DNA of 64,000 nucleotides, taken from Isoetes taiwanensis (Eukaryota; Streptophyta; Lycopodiopsida; Isoetales; Isoetaceae). Positions within the stretch are counted from its first letter, which is position 1; every line of letters begins with the position of its first letter. Below, piece after piece: positions 45,821-56,825 of the stretch. Location of the stretch: the NCBI GenBank assembly GCA_021234155.1, contig JAJEKV010000005.1, positions 4,220,952 through 4,284,951 of the forward strand. Direction: 5' to 3'. The position numbers and the translations under genes were made by a program. The notes beneath the pieces were generated by a model that worked only from the letters and a program-made list of their open reading frames with translations, was not told the DNA's origin and did not search any database.

Positions 45821-46795
45821 TAAAGGTTGCTTACCTATAATTAAGGAATTAATATCTAATTGGTTTAATTAAGTTAATTGATTACTTGGGAAGGTGCCAC
45901 ATGGCCAAATTCGATTGGCCAGCATGGGAATGCTAACTTGGGCCATCAAGGTGGATCACCATCCCATTTGACCCCAAAATCGAGCTAGGAGGAGGAGCAG
46001 CTGAGCGCCCAAGTTGCTGAAGCTGTTGCTGAACACCCCAGTTCCGAAGTTGTTGCTGAACACCCAGGTTACTGAGAGATGGAGGCGCCTCATGATAATG
46101 GATCAAGTTGAAACTCGGGTTAGTAGATAATCTAGTTGATATCTCTAAGGCTAGCGCTTCAGTCAAGTTCTTTGAGTCTTCTCTGGCTGTTCTTGCTTAG
46201 GATTAGGATTACATTTCAATTATGGATAATGTTTTATTATGAATGGATGGATGAATCTATGAAAGCCTCTCTGTTAGACTTCCGTAAAGCAGGGATTAGA
46301 GGGGGGTAGAGACCTCTGTGCCATATGATTTAGTATGCTCCTAGTAGCTCCTTTAATTTCCAGTACCTGCGGCCTGTGCACAAGAGACCACCGAGTCGTG
46401 GATGCTATGGAATTGCTTAGCACCAGAGAAGGGACGCAGTGGTGAAGTGGGGGTGGGGTCTTGCACGAACATACAAGGCTCCTGGGACTATAGGGATGCC
46501 ATAGCATGATTCGACTCATCTGCAAAGTGTGCACAGGAGGGGCGGATGGAGTGGACAACCCTAGCCAATGTTCTATGCCAGCCAATGCCATGCTAAGATT
46601 CGGTCTGCTGATCTCTTGAGACCTAGCCGTCAGTCGATCCTCACTGGAGTCTGAGCCGGGGTAGAACCATGGGTTCGGGGTGTTTTCTCTTGCTATGAAT
46701 GTATCTTCTCTGTATTTCACAATTGGATGGATGTGCCACCCTTTGTGGTGGTATTTATGATATGATTATGCTGTGTGCTAACCTTGTATTCACGC
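45821..46795 (+). repeat. Gypsy 3' LTR, right part, internally deleted and truncated
   Basis: It resumes taaaggttgcttacc as in the 5' LTR. It follows that LTR to cctgggact at 46,490, where about 295 bp are missing (junction at a shared ct), and continues to ttgtattcacgct. It then leaves the LTR about 185 bp before the expected end. Confidence 0.9.
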
Positions 46796-49529
46796 TGTGT
46801 TTCGATTTCCCAGGCTCGTCTCATCTTTGAATGCTACTGCTACGTTTGGGTTATACCTTGCCGTAGACTATGTATTCATGTACTGTTGTATTGTATGGGC
46901 ACCAGTGTGCCTAAATATTGTTTTAACCCACGAGAAAGCATGCTATTCGACAACACAAGAGAGTTTGCAAAGAACCATTGTAGGTTGTTCAATTAAAAAA
47001 AATTGCAAAGAAATGGTAAGTCCGGGAATTGGGGCGTAGCTTTGGTTGTAATTAATCTACCAACCAATGACATGCAATTCCCAGAAGTGAGTGTGCCATG
47101 GAACTCCTGTAATGAAGATTTGATAGATGCATGTTTTACAATTGGGAAACTTGTGCCTCGTTGACTCAAGCTGGTTGGTTATTATATGTGTTGATGATGA
47201 GTCTGTGACAGTGAGGTCTTTGGCTATTAAAAATAATCTTGTCATCTCTCGCAAATATGCTTTGACTTATGATAAGCCCTTCGGTTATAACGAAGACTAA
47301 TTATGATGCCCAGCTTTGTCGGGCTTAGTAACATTTGAAAAGATGTCGATAAATAAAGTGACCTCAGCATTTAGAAATTGCTAGATGGGGAATAGATTTG
47401 GTTTCAAAAATTTCATGGGCTCTTTCTTTGCTCACATGCAGTTTTGTATAGCTTTGTGATGGCATAAGCAGTGTGTGAATGCAAACATATAGCTTAAAAG
47501 TGGATTTAAAAGACTATAGTAAAATTGGCTGGTGTGACTGGGCTTAAGTAAATTGGATGTTGGTAGTTCTTTTCCTATAGGGATGGTAGTTGTCTTGAAG
47601 TTATAGCTTTTTGAACTTAAATGTAGTGACACAGAAAGATATTTCTATGCCTGTAGTGTAAGTGAGTGGAAATAGGTTGCAGATAGAGCATCAATTGTTA
47701 AAGTTGAACATGGATGTCACAATGTGATATTAGCTAACGATGAGGAGAAGGAGGTCATTTCCTTATAGAATTAACGTGAGCTATTTGGTTGGATGCTATC
47801 ATTTGAGAGTTAGACTTTTCCATAACATAATATTAGCTACTATGTAATATAGAAAGAGAATATTGGGCTATGTGTAGTGAACTTTATATTTGAAGTCGAT
47901 GGTTTATAAGATGGGGTTGGGCTAGCAGTGCACTTTATATTTCAAGTCAAGGGTTTATAAGATGGGATAGTGCCACGTAATAGTTGTTTGTGGATGAAGA
48001 TAGATGAACTTTGGATATTAGATATTCTCTACTATGGAAAGAGAAGGTTGGACTAATATTTTATGCAATTTTAAAGAGGAGAGAAGATAAATTGAATTAG
48101 TGCATTAATGGTTGCTGGTGGATGAGAAGGCTGAAGTAGCAAAAGCGCATGATCTCTGTAGAGTACTCAAAACAATTATGTTATAAAAACCAGTCAAAGT
48201 TATCAAAGTTTTTGCTTACAACATTTGCGCAAGAGGAATGCGTATCAATGATCCTTTTGTCCTCTAAATAAAATAGTTTCATGCACTTAAATGAGCTTAT
48301 AGCTAGACAATACAGTGCAAAGCTGCCCATCTACTTTTATATATGTAACAGCAAGAAGCAATAGCACTATACTACACTATGATTGGGAAAGGGAAGGTTG
48401 CTTCTAGGATGTTTTTCTAGAACTAATTGATTGCCCATTGTAATAAGGTCCAATAAAGGAACCCTATAGTGGGAGGATGTCTCCATTATGATAAACCATT
48501 TTGATCCATGAATGCTCTATATATCCATGAATGTGTTGCACGTCCCTATGTTAAAGCAATAGTAGTTTACTCGAAGGTGTGTTCCCTCTCTCGTTTGGAG
48601 AAAAGCTAGCGGTTTTTCATGATTTTATTTTCGTATATGCACGTACAATGCTCGTTAGAATTTGGTCGAGAACATGCATCGGCGCGTGTTGGGAAGAACT
48701 TATGTTGATTTGAAGGTGCTTAGCCTAAATGGTACAATGAAAAGGGTTGTAAAGTGATTTCTAGGTTTTTATTACATGGTGGTGCAAGCAAGGTTTTACT
48801 ACTGCACACTTTGGTTTATGCTTTGACATCCCATCCTATAAGTCTATAGTTTTACATCGACATCCTATCCTTTAAGCCTACACAATTGGACATTTTGGTT
48901 TATACAATTGAACATTTTGGTTTACAGTTGGCCTCCCATTCTTTAAACCTATAGTTTTAAAAGAGATCTCGTATTCAACACCAACCAACCCCCCCCCCCT
49001 TTTTTTTTTGAATAATGCGTCTATTTGGATTCCAAATAAAAGCATTATTCCTTCGTGGTTTTCTTTTCTAGAGTTTCCCGACGTGTGCTATGGATTGCGC
49101 TCAAATTTGTTCCATTATGGGCATGCGCACAGGTGTTGGAAGCAAATGGCTGTCGGAAGCCATGGCTTCAGAGCTTCCGATTTTCTGCTGCATATTTTCA
49201 ATTTGGAGACCTTTGGTAAGGGCGTCAGACTTAAGCGATGCTCCACAAGGCATACCATAGCAGGATCAGTGGGGAGGGGGCCGTATCTTCTTCTCGGTGA
49301 GAAAGGCGAGGGCGCGAGGGGCGGGGTTAGTGAGGCAGATGGGATGAATTTCGTTGGATCTCAAACCCGGCACCAATCGCTCGTTTCAAGTTTCTCGAAA
49401 GTCATCGCGTTTCCGAACCCGCCTCTAAATTCTTTTGCAAGAAATTTTCCCCACTTGAAAAGTCCATGCCTTGGCACACCTCAGTCATCTCAAAGAGGAC
49501 AGCTGCTGTAAAGCCCTTGGCCCATGTGG
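46796..49529. other. No gene recognised
   Basis: About 46,848-46,930 matches 3130-3210. There are two related 50-bp units at about 47,880-47,965 (cactttatattt..aagtc, then ggtttataagatggg). A set of short repeats at 48,820-48,965 (cattttggttta, tttaa.cctata) and a C11-T10 run at about 48,990-49,009 are also present. The frame at 49,008-49,511 starts at low-complexity DNA and shows no domain. Confidence 0.45.
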
Positions 49530-52500
49530 CATGCCTCTGGGCGCCAGCGTCAAATATCATTCACTGTTACACTTCACCCTGCTTCGCTATGTGTTGCTTT
49601 TTATCTTCGCAGTCCATCGCGACCCGCCGAGCATCAGCGGTATCGCCACCGCCGTACCGCCAAACTTCCATGCATGGAAGGCGAAAAGCCACCAAATTTC
49701 GAGCGCAGCCCGCAATTGCACCGCATCCGCGCAAACGGTTCCCGCAAGATTAGATCGGCGGGAAACCTGCCGCCGCTTATCGGCTTCAGCGCTATCGCAT
49801 CTTCGCCAGTCGAGTTGCCCGGCCTTCGTTCCAGTAATCACCGTCTTCCGCGCACGCATCAAAAGCACACTTTAAAGCGAACGTTACCGCAGCGCCGCGC
49901 GGCCTGGCCGATCCTGGCCGGAAGAGCTTTTTCGAACAATGCCCCGTTCCACCGGCAGGTTGGCAACCGCGGAAAAGTGCCCGCATCGTCGCCGCAGCAT
50001 GGGCTTGCGCGCGTGCGAGCAATATAAAGTGTCGCGCCAGCAGTTCGGTATCCGCATATTCGCTGCGGCGCTTTGCCTGTGCTGCTCACCCGCCGGTCTT
50101 TGGCATGCCCCGCTGCTCCCCGCACACCTTCCATCTTACTTCCTGCCAGCCAGTGAGGAGAGCGATATAGATGCGCCGCAGCGTTACCGGCAATCGTAAT
50201 GTTTCTGCTGTTCCAGCCATCGCCCGCTACTTTTGCACCTACCGGATTCCGCAATAGCCTCATCTTGATTTTCATTTTATGTTTCTCCCGTCGTACGGAG
50301 CAGCATAACCCCAGCCAAGAAAGTTATCAGCCAAATCACCGCATCTTTTTGATGCTTCCTCTCATCCATGGCATTCCACATCCACTACCCTCTATTTGAA
50401 GACTTTCTATCAGACCATCCTCGAGGCCTTAAATAGCTGGAGAAGTTTTTCAGCCACAAAGACCTTCCTGCTTTTTACTCTACATATAATTCTCCTGCAG
50501 TGCTGAATGAAATTCTTCTTCTGAAAATCCTCGCAACAATGTTATCGCAGGTAAAAAAGCCTGCATAAAAATCTGCTTTGCCTTTTTTGACCTTCATAAG
50601 TCTTAGCTCAACACATAACCTCGAACAGTGTATCGTTCCTCGGGGAGAAATTCCGATCACTGCATGAGAAGTTTCGTAGTGGCGGGCTTATGGTTTTTCC
50701 TTCGCTATCTCGCTGCCGGTCTGCACAAAGAATGATGGGTTCGCCTATTATAGTATGGGCTTTTCCTCTCTTTGGAATCGTAAAACGACAATCTGTGATA
50801 TTTTTGGGCCATCCGTGCACTGGAAGTTCTATGAATAAATGTTAATTCGTTAAACAAAATAAATTTGCATAGCCTTCGTCGAGGCTGGCTATTCCTCACC
50901 CTCGGTGCGCTCAACACGTTTCGCACCCGTAAGCCCAACACTAATCTTCGCAAAACCCCCCAGAACGCCGGAAGAAGTTGAAATGTGAGCAAAACCGGCG
51001 AGCCCATTCATGTCTTTTAGTACGCACCAGTCACCGCGGCCTGGCGTTGGTCAAATTCTTCTGCTTTCGTTTTAAAGAAAACTTTGCCGCGTTTCTTCTG
51101 CTCTGCCTACAACCCACCCCGCACGTCCTTCTGCACGTCATGCGCTTTCCTCGCCGCCTAACGAAATGCCAGCGAACGCGCCGTACCTTCGCCGTTCGCG
51201 TGCCTTTGCCTCATTTTCCGACTTTTTCCGCATTCTGAAATTACTTCCCGCACTGCCATCTGCGCGCTTTACTTCGTAGTACAGCGGCCATCCACGCCCG
51301 CTGTACCGCGAAACTCCGCTTTTGAAAACCGGTTTCGCTGGCTTTCTGACCGCGTCGCCAGTCCGCTGGCGACGGCACGCATCCGCGTGCTGTGTTATCC
51401 AACCACCTGCCCCAGCACGTTGTCCGTCGCCCGCTTATCTACCCGTCCGCGCCTATTGTTTGGTTTTGTAGAACGAAACCATGATGGTAGAGAGCCGAGT
51501 ATGGAGATTGGCGGTAGTGCGCAGGCCCTGCACGCCGCAGCGCTAAAGTTTGACGGCGCCCGGCGCCGAGGCGAGTACGGAATGGAATGGTTCCATCCTG
51601 CCGCCCCCACCTTTGAACGCCGCTTCCGCAAAACCAACGTATGCCAGCGCTGAGTAACATCATCGCTTTTAATCCATGATGCTTGGTCAGGCCTGCGCGT
51701 CACCACCCCGCCGGCAGTGTTGCCGCTGTGGGGATCAAAAGCGCGCCGCCGCGCCGCGATCTGAAGGCGAAGGCCGTAGCAGCAGCCAGGTTGGTGAAGC
51801 AATAAAGTCGCATTCAGTGTTTACGTGCCGGCGGCGGCGGGAAAATTTAAAGCCTCCCCGCCCTTCCTTCCGTTTTGCCGACGTCGCTGCAAGAGTAATA
51901 ACGCCCCCGCCCGCGCGAAAACGGCACGAAAGCCAACAATCCCGAAAGGCACCCCTTGGCACACGGGAGAGTAGGTATCGAGAGGTTTAGATGGGGCACC
52001 CCCCGGCGCGCTAATGCCTTCCAAAGTCGTTTCCCACCGCAGCCCGCTGCGCGCCAGAAAACCGGCGTCACGGAACGCGCGCCGCGCGACGTACCTGTAA
52101 TCATTCCATCCAAAGGTCCATAGAATTCAGGAAACAATGAGCGAAGCCAAAGAAATTTAAGATCGACTTTGACTTGGTCGAGAAAGAGAAAGATGAGATC
52201 GGGCTGGTGGAGAAGATCGCTATAGTTTATGGATGTGGGTGTAATATGCCATATGATTATGGTATTGGTTATATGGATTGTTTCGCATTACGTGGCGAAA
52301 TGGCAAGCGTTACGCCACGCTAACGGGATGTTTTTGCAAGCAACCCGCGAAAACAAAATATTTTAGACAGCGAAAGATCGCAGTATTTGCCAGCGTCGGC
52401 ACCGGTGCAACGGTGGAAGCTGCCGCATGCCCAGCCTGTTTTTCCAAACCGTCCGCACTGACCCCAAAGCCATGCAAATCCTCAAAAGTTCCGAATTCGC

Positions 52501-53520
52501 CATTCTAGTCACATACCACAACACCCTCATGACCGCAGCACCCTACCCTCCTGCCGTATCCCCGTCCTCCTGCTGCCGTCATATCGAAATTTTATTGCCT
52601 TTATTTTAAAGCCGCCAAAATAAGGGAAGATTCAAAGAACTTCCCTTCAACTATAAGTATGTTTGGTAGATAAACTTGGTGCCATGAGCTGTGTAAACTT
52701 CCCAGGAAGTCCCCGTACCATCTGTTTCTTCGGCAAATCTTTTCTTCTTCTACCACCGCTCGTTAAACCTACTGCGAAATGAGGGATTTATGATTGGCGG
52801 TAATGCGGCACGGTCCCGCCCAGCATGGTCAAACGCCCGTAACGGGATGCTTTACAAAAGCTTTGCCACCAGCGCCAAAGCTGCCCCGCGGGCCAGCGGG
52901 TGCCATGGTTACCAATTTAAAGTAATGCAACCCCCTGTAAAACCAAAACGAAAAGCGTTATCCTCCTGACTTCTAACGCCATGCAGCTTGGTCAGTACCT
53001 GCCCCAAAACAGCGAAATGCGGCTATCTGCTGCCGTTATGGAAATTTTTAAATGGAATATACGAATGGCACCAGTCTTGAAGAAATGACGATGAAAGTCG
53101 TGCTTTTGAGTAATTTTGTATTTAAGCGATTAAAGGGTTGCAAAGTCTGGCCAGCGTCTTAAATTCACAGCAGCTGAGAACAGCCGTTTAAATGCCACCA
53201 GGAAATGGTAAATCAGCTCAATCGCGAAATAATCCCGCGCGCGTGCTGCCGGAAGCGCGTTGCACGCAGCGCCCGCACCTGAACGCACCAGTGCCATCGC
53301 ATTAAATGGCTGGCAACCGTCGACTTCCACGCAGCCGGGAGAATCGTTGCCATTCACGCTTTTGCTACCGTCAGTAACGGCCCACCAACAGCCAACAATG
53401 CAAAATTTATCGTCCTACAAGATCGAGGCAGGCTGGCCGCAGGCATTGCTTCACGCATTACCACCATACCGCACAAAAACGCCTTCAGCACGAACAGCTT
53501 GATATGTTCCAAGGAAAGTT
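49530..53520. other. GC-rich stretch without coherent genes, with fragments of copy A
   Basis: Composition resembles a GC-rich bacterium, yet no frame exceeds about 170 residues. Overlapping frames on both strands look alike and none has a domain, unlike real bacterial DNA, which would be mostly covered by long genes. Short pieces of copy A are embedded in order: about 52,100-52,127 matches 4884-4911 (attccatccaaaggtccata), about 52,150-52,290 matches 4935-5070 loosely, and about 52,618-52,760 matches 5620-5790. It is most simply the unreliable counterpart of 3.6-7 kb. True foreign DNA cannot be excluded. Confidence 0.55.
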
Positions 53521-56385
53521 GTATCCAAGACAAAGTATCCAAACTTGTTTATTGATTAACCTTGACTCAAAAATGCAATTAATTACTAATTGGGAACTAC
53601 CACCGAAGTAACCAATGCCCCAAACAAATGGCTGGCTATTTATCAATCCTAAGGTTCAAACAAACATAATGGAGAGCTTAGGAATATAGCATATATTAAT
53701 AAGCCGCATGGGTCTTACTCAATCAAAATGATTTTAAATAGTCTATTTGGGTTAATATTAGCAATGGTGTTGCAGAGTTGGGGCACTTCTTCCCATGCTT
53801 AATGCAACAATGAAATAAGAAATGTATAAAAGACAAATAGAAACGTATGAAACCTACATGAATACTTGTATACAAGAACATGTAATTGCCTTTACAATTA
53901 GTCCATCCAAAGATCCATAGAAATAGAAACACGATTGAAATAAACAAAATTGAGATTTTGACCGGGTCAAAGAAAGAGAAAAGATAAGACCTGGCCGTAA
54001 AGATTGTTGTTACTCATGGTATGGCTATCTTCTACAACAACTTGTGAGCTAAGCCCAAAGAATAGAGATGTAAGATGTGGTTCTACCTACCTAGTGCTTA
54101 TCAATTCATGAAAATAAATCCAAAAGAAACTCCAAAAATTTGGATTCAGTTGGCGTAATCATACAGTAAAAGTGGGTGCTCCATGTTCCCATGATTTCAA
54201 ATTACATTTACTTCACTCCCAAATTTATTGTCAATTATGTGGTCAATCTGACTGGCGAAGACCACCGCCCATCGTATTTTTCCCTCCTGGGTCACATTCC
54301 GGAAAGTGCCTCCTCCGGCCATTACCATGATTTGAAATTCTATTGCCCCTTGATTTAGTGTTACAACAAGGGAAGATTCAAAGAACTCTCAACTATAAGC
54401 ACGCTTGTGATAAACTTTTGGTGTCATGAGCTAAACCTAAGTAACACCTCCCATATGTTCATGGTTCATCTCAAAATACCCTCAGGTTTCTTCCTCAAAT
54501 CTTTCTTCTTCACTAACCAATATTACTATTTTATATGTATACGTGGAAATTATTTTGCTATATAAATTGTGATTTATGATATGGTATACTATAGTAATTT
54601 TGAGTTCTGGCTATGTAGCTTCCATGTATTTAGGAATCCAGCGTCACTTTTATTTATTGGTGTCCTAATGAACGCGCATGTTGCGGTTTACCCGTAATAA
54701 AGTGGGGCAATGACATATCCACTTTCATCAATTTAAAGCAATGCAACTTGTAAACGTGAAAACCAAAGTGCTTTTTACTCATATTGATCCTCACTCAAGT
54801 TACATGATGCATTGGGTAATCTATAACTATATCTCCGCTTTAACTAAGAAATGAGGATATGAATTGTTACGGTGATGTGTGGTGAATGCATGATGAATTG
54901 GTTAAATTCTTTATGAAATTGACAATATTACTGCCATGAACAACTCCATATTTCCTTTTTGGACATTTAAAATCGAGTGATTTACCGGCTTGCGAATCTT
55001 AGCCTTGGCTAAACCTTTAAGAGTATCACAGGAAGTAGATTGAGATAACAATGCAACTTTAATCTAAACATATATAAGGCAGCTTGTACTTTTGTTTGAA
55101 CCTAATATTTTTCACTCAAGAAAATCGAAGAGACACGTAAGTCTTCATTTTAAAAGACTGGTAAAAGAAGGGGCAGCTTTCACAATGGCCAATCCGGACG
55201 ATCACCAACTTGTCGCAGCCATTATTGTATCCAGCATCGCCATCGCCACAAAGCTCGAGGTCCAATCATGGCTCGCCGCTACGTATAACCAAGCCGCAAA
55301 GGCTCCACATGAAATTTCCGAATCCCTGCTGGTGTTGGTGAAGCTCCATAGCTCGCTTATATGTAACCATCTCGATCCTCTTTCCTTAAGCCATAGCCAT
55401 GCCTATCTCTTTTTGCCGTAAAAAGGTCATGAGATGGAATGGAAGCTTCAAACGCCCATATGCCGGGTCAGAACGACCTTGCAAGTGATGGTGAACCCTC
55501 ATCACCGCTTTCCTCGCACATCGTGGGTTTCTTGGCTTTTGCATCACTTGCCCCGTAAGATGTCCCTTTTTCTTCTGATCTCTAGAGTTTGCATAGAATT
55601 TTCTTGAGTCATTATAGTTTGTGTACGATGATCAAAAGGGTTTTATATCGCCTTCTAAGCATTCAAATTACATATCCGGCTTCTTATACTTCCTTGTCTC
55701 ATACATTCAGCTTCTGATTCTTAGCAAACTCTTAGCCAGTTGTGGGATTCCCGCAAACAAGGATTTTTCAAACCGAAATTCTCGTAGAAACAAGTGATCT
55801 CTAGCAACCTATACAACTAAAAATTGCAGGACTTTTTGCAATGAGATTCTCGCAAAAAATGGAATCGATCTAGAGCAAATCCAAGAGTTTTTTAGCTTAA
55901 AGAACGAATGAGCTTTCTTTCCTTTTGCTTTTGGCCATATAGTGGTGGAAACAAAGGCACCAATCTCTCGCGTATCGGGTGGAGACACCGTGGTAATTTG
56001 TGCCTCTTCTGTATAATATTTCAGCATTTTGTGTTTGGTCTCTTGCGCGCTTCGGGTGATAGCAGCTTATTTCCTTTATTTTGATCTTTCACATTTTGTT
56101 AGTCTCTGTAGAGTGTGCTTATTTATTTGTTTCCTGCTGCTCTTTGGAATAGGCACTATCAAAATAAATCTTAGGTTATTTCCATGAGTCTGGGAAATCA
56201 TTTTCCATGCATTGTTCTGTGAAATATCAGCCTTCCCTTATCTTGTAGATCTCAAGAAATCAAGAAGCCTTAGGAAATCACAAGGCATGCCACGCTACAA
56301 AAGCATCTTTTGCAATGCTCTTCTTGAAGTATATCAGCTTGTTCTTTTGTCGATCTATTGCTTAGAAAACAAGTGTTTTTGATTC
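53521..56385 (+). repeat. Copy B, part 1: noisy counterpart of about 6980-9775
   Basis: It is collinear with copy A throughout: segment X end (53,540-53,815), the Dof-like C-terminal fragment (about 53,816-54,360, frame destroyed), and the 5' flank of the GGCT-like sequence up to aagtgtttttgatt. Small indels and substitutions occur every 10-20 bases, concentrated at CTG and CAG. Confidence 0.92.
53816..54345 (+). pseudogene. Dof-like C-terminal fragment, third and corrupted copy
   Basis: It matches 7256-7780. aaacagaagcagcacaaata of copy A is replaced by aaatgtataaaagacaaata. Downstream, gggtcaaagaaagagaaa and gaagattcaaagaactc are kept. Many one-base changes leave no frame longer than 60 codons. 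Given the error pattern, this may not reflect a real pseudogene. Confidence 0.7.
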
Positions 56386-56825
56386 TGCTAGTGATCACCA
56401 CCACCACATTCTCCGCTTCACCACTCACACCACCACACTTGTCACCACTCACTACACTCATCACCACCTTCACCACTCACCACACACTCTGCCACCACCA
56501 CCACTCTACCACACTTGTCACACCACTCACCACACTCACTTCATATATATAACGATATAGAGTGATATACTGCCAAGATGCACGCCGTAAGTGCACATTT
56601 GCACGTGATGCATTGGGGAGCCAATGTAAGGATTGTATGATCCGGCAAGTAGGAAGAAATCCGAGAGACGATGTATTGGGAGAAAGGATTTTGGCTTTTG
56701 ATCTAGCTATGGGGATGATGATTCTTTGTGCTGTGCATCGCATTGATCCTGGACGGATTGAGCTTCTGGATTGTTGGGTTTTTATCCTTTCTTGTACCAA
56801 GTAGGAGTTCGGTGCTCTAAATAAT
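56386..56825 (+). repeat. LTR of the copy-B insertion (left)
   Basis: A CACCAC-rich 5' part is followed by a TATA-like tatatataacgatatagagtgatata region that could hold a promoter. It ends gctctaaataa. Confidence 0.75.

Larger units (their letters stand above)
28257..46795 (+). mobile_element. Ty3/gypsy chromovirus-type LTR retrotransposon, interrupted by a copia element
   Basis: The element has a 1.6-kb 5' LTR, a tRNA-Met primer site, about 4.6 kb of 5' internal sequence with extra ORFs, gag-pol ending in a chromodomain, a purine tract, and a 3' LTR whose left part is at 39,896-40,050 and whose right part resumes at 45,821. A copia element occupies 40,051-45,815. The 3' LTR ends early at about 46,795, so no target duplication can be matched to gttgt before the 5' LTR. 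Stops and frameshifts in pol show that it is inactive. Confidence 0.88.

Noticed and set aside
49008-49511. 167-residue plus-strand frame
   Set aside because: It starts at a C/T homopolymer run, has no domain, and shows no codon or homology signal.
49524-50027. 167-residue Arg/Pro/His-rich frame and its overlapping partners
   Set aside because: All three frames and both strands are open here because of high GC; none looks like a real protein.
49530-53520. Horizontal transfer from a bacterium
   Set aside because: No bacterial gene is recognisable, no long ORFs occur, and ordered fragments of the local plant sequence are embedded in it.
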